The position numbers were made by a program, and so were the translations under genes. 64,000 bases of DNA, from NCBI RefSeq assembly GCF_026229185.1, contig NZ_JAGGJA010000009.1:1-64000 (forward strand), written 5' to 3'. The notes under the pieces were generated by a model. It made no database searches and was not told the origin of the DNA. It worked only from the letters and a program-made list of their open reading frames with translations. Source of the DNA: Fodinibius salsisoli (GTDB taxonomy: Bacteria; Bacteroidota; Rhodothermia; Balneolales; Balneolaceae). How positions within the stretch are numbered: the first letter of the stretch is position 1; every line of letters starts with the position of its first letter. Below, piece after piece: positions 27,754 to 35,479 of the stretch.

Positions 27754-29355
27754 ATGAATAATGCTAAATACAACTTGTCTGGAGTGCTAAGTGTATGCCT
27801 CTTGGCTTTGATTACCATTGTAGGATGTACCGATTTTGAGGAACTAAATACTCCTGATAATGAGCTGATTGCCGACAACCTGGAGTCTTCTCAGCTGGGG
27901 CAGGCTTTTGCACAATCCCAGTTCGTGGGGATGTATGGAAACCCAGGTGCGGCCCCTGGTGCTTTTCAGCTAAGTCAATCGCTGTATTCCGATATCTATG
28001 CCCAATATTTTGCAACAACAGCCACCACCTTCGATTCGGATCAATATGTTGAGATCGGTCGATGGACCAATGGCGCATGGAATTATTTCTACGGAAGTGC
28101 GGCACCACAGCTCGAGTTCGTGGAAGATTTTACGACGGAGCAGGGCATGGAGGTAGAAAATGCGGTGGCCAGGGTATGGCGGGTTCAACTGTACCATCGG
28201 ATGACCGACTACTTTGGCCCTATCATTTATTCTGAGTTTGGCAACGGTGAGACCAGTGTAGCCTACGACTCCCAAGAAGAAGTCTACAACAACTTCTTTG
28301 CCGTTCTGGATTCCGCTGTTACGGTTTTGGAAGCCAATACCGGCCAGAATGCTTTTGGTAACAATGACCAGGTTTTCGAAGGAAGCGTGGATCAATGGCT
28401 TACTTTTGCAAACTCTTTGCGTTTGCGACTGGCCATGCGCGTTCGGTATGTGTCACCTGATTTGGCCCAGACTGAAGCGGAAAAAGCAGTGGCGGCCGGC
28501 GTGATGCAAAGCAATGCCGACAATGCTACACTCTTAACCACGCCTAACTCCCGAAATCCGTATACGACCATTACAGACTGGGGCGAATTTAGGATGAGTT
28601 CGGCTATGGAAAGTACACTGGAAGGGTACGAGGATCCCCGGATGGGAAAATACTTTAGTCAGGCTGTGGATGGAGATGCCGATGGAGATGGAAGTCCTTA
28701 CGAAGGGATGAGAAATGGGTTGCCGGTATCTCAAAAAGATCAGTCGGCACTCAATGCGGCCTATTCCGATATGGGCGTAGACTGGCTCAATGACAGCCGG
28801 GGAGGAACCAATCCACGAATTCGTATTATGAGTTCGGCAGAGGCCTATTTTCTTCGGGCCGAAGGCGCTCTGTTGGGATGGGCGATGAATGGTTCGGCTC
28901 AAGAGCTCTATGAGCAGGGCATTCGCATGTCGTTAATGGAGCGTACCGATGCGTCTTCTTCGGCAATCGATGCCTATGTGGCCGGTAACGATACCCCTAT
29001 TTCGCCCGATGATGTGTGGGATACGCCTGCCATGACAGATATACCCGTTGCTTTCGATACGGGGGGAAGTATGGAGCGCAAGCTGGAACAAATTATTACC
29101 CAGAAATGGTTGGCTCTCTATCCCAATAGTAAGGAGGCTTGGGCGGAGTTCCGAAGAACGGGCTATCCCAAGCTGTATCCCCGCATTAACTCCCTGAATC
29201 CCGATATACCGGTTACCGGTGATTTCCAACGGCTTACGTTTGTTGAAGATGAATATGCCGATAATAGGGAGGCAGTCATGAATGCCATCGAATTACTGGG
29301 AGGTGAGGATGAGAATACAATCAAGCTCTGGTGGGATGCTAAACCAGAGAACTAA
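27754..29355 (+). CDS. SusD-like_2 family lipoprotein 3
   Basis: Surface lipoprotein of 533 aa with signal peptide and lipobox VGC (Cys25). The opening TDFEELNTPDNEL and later NSLRLRLAMRVRY and TQKWLALYPNSKEAWAEFRRTGYP fit the SusD-like_2 family; the last motif is a family hallmark near the C-terminus. It pairs with the STN-SusC transporter upstream. A GGAGG-like purine stretch 7 bp before the start is unusually good for this genome. Ligand unknown. Confidence 0.87.
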   Translation: MNNAKYNLSGVLSVCLLALITIVGCTDFEELNTPDNELIADNLESSQLGQAFAQSQFVGMYGNPGAAPGAFQLSQSLYSDIYAQYFATTATTFDSDQYVEIGRWTNGAWNYFYGSAAPQLEFVEDFTTEQGMEVENAVARVWRVQLYHRMTDYFGPIIYSEFGNGETSVAYDSQEEVYNNFFAVLDSAVTVLEANTGQNAFGNNDQVFEGSVDQWLTFANSLRLRLAMRVRYVSPDLAQTEAEKAVAAGVMQSNADNATLLTTPNSRNPYTTITDWGEFRMSSAMESTLEGYEDPRMGKYFSQAVDGDADGDGSPYEGMRNGLPVSQKDQSALNAAYSDMGVDWLNDSRGGTNPRIRIMSSAEAYFLRAEGALLGWAMNGSAQELYEQGIRMSLMERTDASSSAIDAYVAGNDTPISPDDVWDTPAMTDIPVAFDTGGSMERKLEQIITQKWLALYPNSKEAWAEFRRTGYPKLYPRINSLNPDIPVTGDFQRLTFVEDEYADNREAVMNAIELLGGEDENTIKLWWDAKPEN

Positions 29356-29395
29356 AACCTGGTTGTTGGTTGAATAGCTTCATAATAAATTCAGT

Positions 29396-29429
29396 GTCAT
29401 CCTCTCTGCGAATGAACTGAGAGGATGAC
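29396..29429. terminator. Hairpin after SusD 3
   Basis: GTCATCCTCTC (29396-29406) and GAGAGGATGAC (29419-29429) form a perfect 11-bp stem with a 12-nt loop, 41 bp after the SusD stop. There is no T-tract. The GTCATCCT end resembles the inner part of the MITE-like repeats elsewhere in the window, so it may be a repeat acting as a terminator. Confidence 0.5.
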
Positions 29430-29538
29430 CAATACAGGTAGTATAGGTTAATTATGTTGTTTTTTTAAGCCTTCTATACGTTACAGAGAAAATAAAGATG
29501 ATTGGGATTATAATAGCCTTAGAGGGAAAGGCAACGAT

Positions 29539-30096
29539 ATGAAAAACAATGCAGCGTTATACTTGTTATTACTGCTATTGCTGATGTCCTGCACGTCAAA
29601 TCAGCAAAAAATTAATGATCAGGCTGATGAAACTATAAGTCCAGAAGAAAGGCTTGAAGAGCTTGGGATCCAGCTGATCGAACCGGCATCCCCCACCGCC
29701 AATTATGTGATGAGCGTACAGCATGAAGATTTGGTGTTTCTGGCGGGACATGGTCCCGATAAACCGGGTGGCGGCAAGGTGATTGGGAAGCTGGGAAAAG
29801 ACCTGACACTTGAGCAAGGGCAGGAAGCCGCCCGGTTGACAGGTGTTTCTCTGTTGTCATCCTTAAAAAAAGAGATTGGAGATCTTATTAAAGTTAAGCG
29901 AATTGTAAAAGTAAGCGGGATGGTCAATGCAACCCCTGATTTTACTGATCATTCACAAGTAATTAATGGCTTTTCGGATTTAATGGTAGAGGTATTTGGA
30001 GAAAGAGGGAAACATGCTCGTGTGGCTGTAGGGATGAGCTCCTTACCCGGTAATATCCCCGTAGAAATTGATATGATTGTACAGGTAGAAGATTAA
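29539..30096 (+). CDS. Exported RidA-family lipoprotein
   Basis: RidA (YjgF/YER057c/UK114) protein of 185 aa. Cytosolic RidA hydrolyses enamine/imine intermediates released by PLP enzymes. Here the domain (about 45-185) is preceded by a lipoprotein signal with lipobox MSC near residue 18, so it should be anchored in the periplasm or outer membrane, unlike typical RidA. The active-site arginine is retained (HARVAVGM, near residue 160), as is the acidic residue in PVEIDMIV. It is the first gene of a group with a sugar dehydrogenase, SelA-like PLP enzyme, lactonase, a second RidA and an amidohydrolase. Clearing the product of the PLP enzyme is the natural role, inferred from context. Confidence 0.85.
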   Translation: MKNNAALYLLLLLLLMSCTSNQQKINDQADETISPEERLEELGIQLIEPASPTANYVMSVQHEDLVFLAGHGPDKPGGGKVIGKLGKDLTLEQGQEAARLTGVSLLSSLKKEIGDLIKVKRIVKVSGMVNATPDFTDHSQVINGFSDLMVEVFGERGKHARVAVGMSSLPGNIPVEIDMIVQVED

Positions 30097-30243
30097 TAGT
30101 GAGGCCGATGGATCGGCTTAGCATGTTTAACATCTAAAAAGGGATTAGCAAGTATTGCGTATTACGTACGCTCCGCAATTTTTGGAAACGGTGCCCAACG
30201 GAATACGAAATACGCAAGAATATACAATTAATATTATGTGCCG

Positions 30244-31974
30244 ATGCGGGCCGTAACATATTTACCTTTATTTCTGGTCATTCTGATTCTTGTTCAATGC
30301 GACAGGACACAGGAGGATACCATCGATTCGCCATTGCTGCTCCCCGTAGGATTTGAAGCTACGGTTGTTGTGGATAGCCTGCCGGCGGGAGCGCGCCATC
30401 TGGCAGTAAATCAAAATGGAGATATCTATGTGAAGTTGAAGTCCTCCGATGCAAGAGGTGGAGTGGTTGCTCTCCGTGATACCAACAATGACGGAGCGGC
30501 CGACATTATAGAACAGTTCGGCAATAATGATGGAAATTATGCGGAGACGGGGATAAAAATTCGGGACGGTCACCTTTATTTTAGCTCCAGTCTGGGCGTT
30601 TACCGCTACCGTTTAACGCCGGGTGAACTTGTACCCACTGGGAAAATGGACACCATTGTCATTGACGATCATGAGCATGGAGATCATGAGCACAATACCA
30701 AACCGATCTCATTTGATGACCGGGGGAATATGTTTATCCCTTTTGGAGCTCCTACTAACGCCTGCCAGGAACCGAAACGCACCCCCGGTGTGCCGGGTAT
30801 GGATCCCTGCCCTAACCTCGAAGAACATGGTGGAATTTGGCGCTTTGATGCAGATACTAAAAATCAGTTGCAGGCCGATGGAACTCTTTGGTCAACGGGA
30901 ATACGAAGTGTAGTAGCGATGGATTGGAATCCGAGAGACAAAAATCTATATACGATTATGCACGGCCGGGATGATCTGCAAAGGCTTTTTCCACAAAAAT
31001 TTACGCTGTGGGAGAGTGCAATGCTTCCTTCTGAGGAATTTATGCAACTCACTGAGGGATCCAATTTTGGATGGCCTTACTGTTACTATGATCAACTGCA
31101 GCAAAAGAAAGTGCTGGCACCAGAGTATGGGGGAGATGGCAAAAAGGTGGGGCGGTGCAGTGAATTTGATGACCCCATAATGGGATTTCCGGGCCACTTC
31201 GCTCCTAATGCTTTGTTGTTTTATAACGGAAACCAATTTCCCTCGCATTATCAAAACGGGGCTTTTATTGCTTTTCACGGATCAACGATACGCAACCCGT
31301 ATCCACAAGCGGGATATTTCATTGCTTTTGTGCCTTTTAAGGATGGAGAGCCATCCGGTGAGTGGGAAGTATTTGCCAATGGTTTTGCAGCAGTCGATCC
31401 CATCGTGAATGTGAGCGATGCCAAATATCGTCCCTCCGGTTTGGCCCTGGGACCGAATGGCTCACTGTATATTGCCGAAGACCGGGAAGGGAAAATATGG
31501 CGTATCACCTATAAGGGAAATAAAGATGATTTTGGGTCCAGGCAGTTGGCCCGGATGGAAGAAGAAAAAAGACAAGCCAGTAACATCCGTCGGCCGGATG
31601 CAGAAGAAGATAATCTGCTACGAGGACAATTTACGGGGGGAGAGAAAATTTACCATACCTACTGTGTGACGTGCCACCAGCGTGACGGCCAGGGAGCTCC
31701 GGGCCGGTTCCCACCCATAGCAGACACGGAATGGGTGACAGGCGATAAGGAACGATTGATAAAAATTATATTGAATGGATTAGAGGGAAATATTAAAGTT
31801 AAGGGTGAGGTATATGACAGCGTCATGCCGCAGCATAGTTTTTTAAGCGATGAGGAGGTCGCCGAAGTGCTCACCTTTATAAGAACAAATTTTAATAACA
31901 GTGCGAGCGCTGTCAGCACTGAAGAAGTAAGTGAGGTTCGGAAGAAATTAACCATCAAAAATAACACTAATTAA
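30244..31974 (+). CDS. PQQ-type aldose dehydrogenase fused to cytochrome c
   Basis: Exported 576-aa protein. ATG 30244 is chosen; GTG 30238 would add two residues. A hydrophobic signal ends at VQC, a slightly atypical lipobox. The first two thirds (about 30-430) resemble the six-bladed propeller of soluble aldose-sugar/L-sorbosone dehydrogenases that use PQQ (for example GDHEHNTKPISFDDRGN, STGIRSVVAMDWNP, SNFGWPYCYYD and a closing RPSGLALGPNGSLYIAED). The C-terminal third is a class I cytochrome c with haem motif CVTCH (Cys474, Cys477, His478) and a probable axial Met in VMPQHS. It would oxidise an aldose to its lactone and pass electrons to the respiratory chain. Its actual sugar is unknown. 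It is followed 13 bp later by the PLP enzyme gene. Confidence 0.87.
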   Translation: MRAVTYLPLFLVILILVQCDRTQEDTIDSPLLLPVGFEATVVVDSLPAGARHLAVNQNGDIYVKLKSSDARGGVVALRDTNNDGAADIIEQFGNNDGNYAETGIKIRDGHLYFSSSLGVYRYRLTPGELVPTGKMDTIVIDDHEHGDHEHNTKPISFDDRGNMFIPFGAPTNACQEPKRTPGVPGMDPCPNLEEHGGIWRFDADTKNQLQADGTLWSTGIRSVVAMDWNPRDKNLYTIMHGRDDLQRLFPQKFTLWESAMLPSEEFMQLTEGSNFGWPYCYYDQLQQKKVLAPEYGGDGKKVGRCSEFDDPIMGFPGHFAPNALLFYNGNQFPSHYQNGAFIAFHGSTIRNPYPQAGYFIAFVPFKDGEPSGEWEVFANGFAAVDPIVNVSDAKYRPSGLALGPNGSLYIAEDREGKIWRITYKGNKDDFGSRQLARMEEEKRQASNIRRPDAEEDNLLRGQFTGGEKIYHTYCVTCHQRDGQGAPGRFPPIADTEWVTGDKERLIKIILNGLEGNIKVKGEVYDSVMPQHSFLSDEEVAEVLTFIRTNFNNSASAVSTEEVSEVRKKLTIKNNTN

Positions 31975-31987
31975 ATACTACATCACT

Positions 31988-33217
31988 ATGCTTAGCAGAA
32001 GAAAGATGTTACAGCTCTTGGCCGGAATGCCCCTTTTAGGCGGGCTGGGAGTGTCACGTTTGTTGGAAACAGACCGTGCTTTTCCTGGAATTTCGGAAAG
32101 TAAACGAAATCTGTTTAACGAATTGGGAATTGAACCCCTCATCAATGGTCGGGGAACCATAACCGAGCTCTCGGGTTCACTGATGCTGCCGGAAGTGGTT
32201 GAAGCTATTGAATCCACTTCGGATACCTTCGCAAACCTGAATGAAGTACAGGATAAGGTAGGGGTGCGCATTGCTGAACTGCTGGAGTGCGAAGGAGCGA
32301 TGGTGACCTCCGGCGCGGCCGGAGCACTTACCCTGGGTACGGCTGCAACGATTACCGGCATGGATGAGGAGAAAATAACAGTTCTGCCCAATCTGCCGGG
32401 TCCCCGTAAGGAGGTGATCATCCAGAAAAAGCACCGCTACCATTACGATCATGCGGTGCGGAATACCGGTGTCAAAATGGTGGAGGTGGAGAGTGCCGAG
32501 GAGATGGAAGAGGCCTTTAATGATCAGACGGTGATGACCCTGTTTTTTAATGCCGCAGCCCAGTTCGGGGGATTTGAGCACTCCATCGGGCACGAGGAAT
32601 TTGTATCTATAAGCAAGAAACATAATATCCCCAGCTTCATAGATGCCGCAGCAGATGTGCCGCCGGTCAAAAACCTCTTTTTGTACAAGGATATGGGATT
32701 CGATCTGGTCACCTTTTCCGGCGGAAAAGCCATTCGTGGACCGCAGAGTGCCGGCCTGCTGTTTGGTCGCAAAGACTTGATTGAGGCTGCCAAGCTTAAT
32801 AACAATCCCCATTCTGATTCCATCGGCCGCGGCATGAAGGTCAATAAGGAGGAAATATTTGGAATGCTGGTGGCGCTTGAATCATATTTAGAACGCGACC
32901 ATGATGAGCAGTGGGAAGAGTGGGTTGGATGGACAGAGGTAATTGCCGGACAGGCCGAGACCGTGCCAACAGTGCAAGCCGAACGCCATGTAAACTCGGG
33001 ACCGGCCAATCATTTTCCTGATTTACAGCTAAGCTGGGACCAGGATAGGGTGGCAATTACGCCGGAAGAGGTCGTGAAAGAGCTGGAGGAAGGCTCGCCC
33101 AAAATTGTGGTGTCATCCAATAAAAAAGGCTTGTATATCACCGTGGTGATGATGAAACCTAGACAGGTAGACATTGTTGGCCAACGGCTTAAAGAAGTGC
33201 TGGAACAGGCCGTTTAA
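31988..33217 (+). CDS. SelA-like PLP-dependent enzyme with Tat signal
   Basis: Fold-type I PLP enzyme of 409 aa, related to selenocysteine synthase-like proteins that include D-glucosaminate-6-phosphate ammonia-lyase (DgaE). The likely PLP lysine is Lys247 in FSGGKAIRGPQSAGLL. The N-terminus is a twin-arginine signal (MLSRRKMLQLLAG followed by a hydrophobic stretch), consistent with export of a folded, cofactor-loaded enzyme; that is rare for this family. Genuine SelA is unlikely: the protein is exported and no selenium genes are present. With a deacylase-type amidohydrolase and two exported RidA proteins nearby, beta-elimination of ammonia from a 2-amino-2-deoxy sugar acid is the best guess. 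Relatives of unknown substrate sit beside cog3964 amidohydrolases in other genomes, as I recall. Confidence 0.82.
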   Translation: MLSRRKMLQLLAGMPLLGGLGVSRLLETDRAFPGISESKRNLFNELGIEPLINGRGTITELSGSLMLPEVVEAIESTSDTFANLNEVQDKVGVRIAELLECEGAMVTSGAAGALTLGTAATITGMDEEKITVLPNLPGPRKEVIIQKKHRYHYDHAVRNTGVKMVEVESAEEMEEAFNDQTVMTLFFNAAAQFGGFEHSIGHEEFVSISKKHNIPSFIDAAADVPPVKNLFLYKDMGFDLVTFSGGKAIRGPQSAGLLFGRKDLIEAAKLNNNPHSDSIGRGMKVNKEEIFGMLVALESYLERDHDEQWEEWVGWTEVIAGQAETVPTVQAERHVNSGPANHFPDLQLSWDQDRVAITPEEVVKELEEGSPKIVVSSNKKGLYITVVMMKPRQVDIVGQRLKEVLEQAV

Positions 33218-33320
33218 ACACAACGAAACGCGTTTAAGGATTAAAAAATAAAAACAATCTCAAACATACCGGTTTGATTGAGCCATATTGATAATCTGTT
33301 ATCATCCCCCTGTCTGTACA

Positions 33321-33336
33321 CCCCCTTCGAAGGGGG
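33321..33336. repeat. Perfect 16-bp palindrome
   Basis: CCCCCTTCGAAGGGGG is a perfect palindrome in the 269-bp gap between the PLP enzyme and lactonase genes. The surrounding bases look like a fragment of a dispersed intergenic repeat. It could form a hairpin but has no T-tract. Confidence 0.45.
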
Positions 33337-33486
33337 AAATTCATGGTGCTTTTCCGTGAATAGGGGGATATGACAGCACTACCGGTAGCCTGATATCATC
33401 ATACGCAGAACCAAACTACTGCTTGGTTAAACATAATTTTAACCGCTAAACGTGTTAGATACAATGATTATTCAAAGCTGGAAAAA

Positions 33487-34470
33487 ATGAACATCACGAA
33501 TAAGCAGAAATATAATACTATCATGGCCCAACCGGTAAATAAAACGATGGTGATATTTCTATTCTTGTTCTTAGCAGTAGGATACATGGGCATGAAACAA
33601 AGTCAGCATACCCAACAGGATCTCTATGAGAGCCAACATCTTACCGAGCCGGGAAGTTTCACCTCCGGAGCGGAAGGACCTGCCGTTGATAAAGTTGGTA
33701 ATCTCTATGCGGTAAACTACCAGCGGCAGCAGACGATAGGCAAAATATATCCGGATGGGACGGCCGAAATTTTTGTTGAACTGCCCGGCGAGAGTATTGG
33801 TAACGGCATCCGGTTTAACAGTAAGGGGGATATGCTTATTGCCGACTATGTGAATCATAATATCCTGAAAGTTGATATGGACAGCCGAGAAATAAGCGCT
33901 TTTGCCCACAATGCGAAGATGAATCAGCCCAATGATATAGCTATCGGAGCCGATGACCGGCTATATGCCAGCGATCCCAATTGGAGTGAAGAAACCGGGC
34001 AGTTATGGCGCATAGATCCCGATGGGCAAACGGTATTGCTTGAGAAAAATATGGGCACAACGAATGGCATAACCGTCAGTCCGGATGAAAAAACGTTGTA
34101 TGTAAATGAATCGGTCCAGCGCAAAGTATGGGCGTATGATCTGTATTCGGATGGCAATATTAGCAACAAGCGTCTGCTTATCAGCTTTACTGATTATGGG
34201 CTGGATGGCATGCGTTGCGATGTGAACGGGAATCTGTATATTACACGACACGGTAAGGGTACGGTGATCAAGGTATCTCCCGGGGGAGAAGTACTCCGGG
34301 AAATACCGGCTGCTGAAGGAAAAAATATTACGAATCTGGCATTTGGAGGACCCGATGGACGTACGGTTTATATGACGGTGGCTGATACGGGCAACATTCA
34401 ATTTTTTCGTGTAGAACAACCGGGAAGAAACTGGAAGCTTATGCAAAAAACTAACAGTTTAGGAAGTTAG
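33487..34470 (+). CDS. Exported SMP-30/gluconolactonase-family lactonase
   Basis: Six-bladed propeller lactonase of 327 aa. Met1 is used, although internal Met13 or Met20 would give a tighter signal peptide; the hydrophobic stretch VIFLFLFLAVGYMGM ends near residue 37. The metal-site features of the family are visible: Glu in GAEGPAVD (about 60), Asn in NQPNDIAI (about 142) and NGITVSPDEKTLYVNES (about 193-209), the last with Asn-Glu where many members have Asp. It would hydrolyse a sugar lactone in the periplasm, which fits directly behind the PQQ-type dehydrogenase that should produce one. It is not expected to supply the cytoplasmic fuconolactonase step. The lactone is unidentified. Confidence 0.82.
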   Translation: MNITNKQKYNTIMAQPVNKTMVIFLFLFLAVGYMGMKQSQHTQQDLYESQHLTEPGSFTSGAEGPAVDKVGNLYAVNYQRQQTIGKIYPDGTAEIFVELPGESIGNGIRFNSKGDMLIADYVNHNILKVDMDSREISAFAHNAKMNQPNDIAIGADDRLYASDPNWSEETGQLWRIDPDGQTVLLEKNMGTTNGITVSPDEKTLYVNESVQRKVWAYDLYSDGNISNKRLLISFTDYGLDGMRCDVNGNLYITRHGKGTVIKVSPGGEVLREIPAAEGKNITNLAFGGPDGRTVYMTVADTGNIQFFRVEQPGRNWKLMQKTNSLGS

Positions 34471-34851
34471 TTTGTACTACAATCTTCACAAACAAATACA
34501 ACATGTTTATCAAAAATGCTGTAAAAGAGATTTTCAATCTCCCTAAGCCCCTCTTACCGCCGGCAGGCGGTTACGGCTCCAAAGCTTGTCCCGAATGCTA
34601 TCGGGAAGGGAGTATGTAGCGATCGTCCAGATAGAAATACTAAGCAGTCGTATCTATTAATGAGTTCCTCCTTGGCGAAGGAGGACAGGCCCCGTGGAAT
34701 GCCACTGTGTGGCCTCCCGAGTATCGGGAGATTCTACAAGGGCAGGAGGATTGAAATTATTAAGTCGAATTTGCGAATTATTTTAATAAAGCTACCAATA
34801 TTAATCGGTAAATGAATCATATATAATCCTAAACTATCAGAATAAATCATT
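34471..34851. repeat. Intergenic region with four stem-loops
   Basis: This 381-bp gap holds no gene but several stems: ACCGCC/GGCGGT (34556-34571), TCCCGA/TCGGGA (34589-34606), TCCTCCTT/AAGGAGGA (34666-34685) and CTCCCGA/TCGGGAG (34714-34730). The TCCCGA stems recur in the 43.2-44.2 kb gap. It looks like a composite dispersed repeat; any transcriptional role is unknown. The promoter of the next gene could lie in the AT-rich last 100 bp. Confidence 0.5.
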
Positions 34852-35349
34852 ATGGATTTTACAGAAAAAAAACAATCACGACGTTCGATTATAAAATCAT
34901 TATTTGCAGGAGCGGCCGCCGGTCTTGCAGGGATGTTTGGAGTAGCCCAGGCAGCTCCCTCGAATAAAGGCTCCAAACCTATTAAACGAAACTTGCCGGA
35001 AGGTAGTGATGCCAGCCAGGAAGCCCCTTTGTTTTCCAGCTCCGTGACCCACGACGGACTCGTCTACCTGGCCGGTAAAGGGTACCACGAGGAGGGCGAT
35101 ATCAAAAAACATACCGATGAAGTGCTTAAAGCATTGGAAGAAGAGCTCGAAAAAGCCGGCAGTTCTATGGAAAGCGTACTTAAAGTAAATGTGTACCTGG
35201 CCGACCTGAACGATTATGATGCGATGAATGAAGTCTACCGGGGACGGTTTGGAGAAAACCCACCGGTTCGAACCACGGTTGCTACCTACGGAGGAGTGCC
35301 CGGCGAATCGCTGGTTGAAATTGATTGTATTGCCGTCGTAGAAGAATAG
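34852..35349 (+). CDS. Tat-exported RidA-family protein
   Basis: Second RidA-family protein of the cluster, 165 aa. It has a clear twin-arginine signal (SRRSIIKSLFAG and a hydrophobic stretch to VAQA, about 8-37), so the folded protein should reach the periplasm. The RidA domain (about 50-165) keeps the active-site arginine in PPVRTTVATYGG (about 142) and the acidic residue in LVEIDCIAVV. It is only distantly similar to the lipoprotein RidA at 29539-30096, so the two are not a recent duplication. It is flanked by the lactonase and the amidohydrolase on the same strand. Two exported RidA proteins beside one exported PLP enzyme suggest that enamine or imine intermediates are made outside the cytoplasm. 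Confidence 0.86.
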   Translation: MDFTEKKQSRRSIIKSLFAGAAAGLAGMFGVAQAAPSNKGSKPIKRNLPEGSDASQEAPLFSSSVTHDGLVYLAGKGYHEEGDIKKHTDEVLKALEEELEKAGSSMESVLKVNVYLADLNDYDAMNEVYRGRFGENPPVRTTVATYGGVPGESLVEIDCIAVVEE

Positions 35350-35367
35350 CCTGAGAAATCGAGTGTG

Positions 35368-35395
35368 CCGTCAGACAGCATGAATTGTCTGACGG
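35368..35395. terminator. Hairpin after the second RidA gene
   Basis: CCGTCAGACA (35368-35377) and TGTCTGACGG (35386-35395) form a perfect 10-bp stem with an 8-nt loop, 19 bp after the stop codon. No T-tract follows, so termination may be partial or the hairpin may protect mRNA ends. Confidence 0.55.
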
Positions 35396-35479
35396 TCATC
35401 TATAGCTGTAGTACCATGAATAAAAATTTGTTGTTTTGATTGCCTGAATCATAGCTGTTAACCTATACTTATCAAGCCG

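Noticed and set aside
32177-32812. 211-codon open frame antisense to the SelA-like gene
   Set aside because: It lies entirely inside a well-supported gene and has the composition of a complementary-strand shadow.
31988-33217. Genuine selenocysteine synthase (SelA)
   Set aside because: Tat signal, no selB/selD/tRNA-Sec seen, and the neighbourhood matches SelA-like ammonia-lyase/deacylase pairs.
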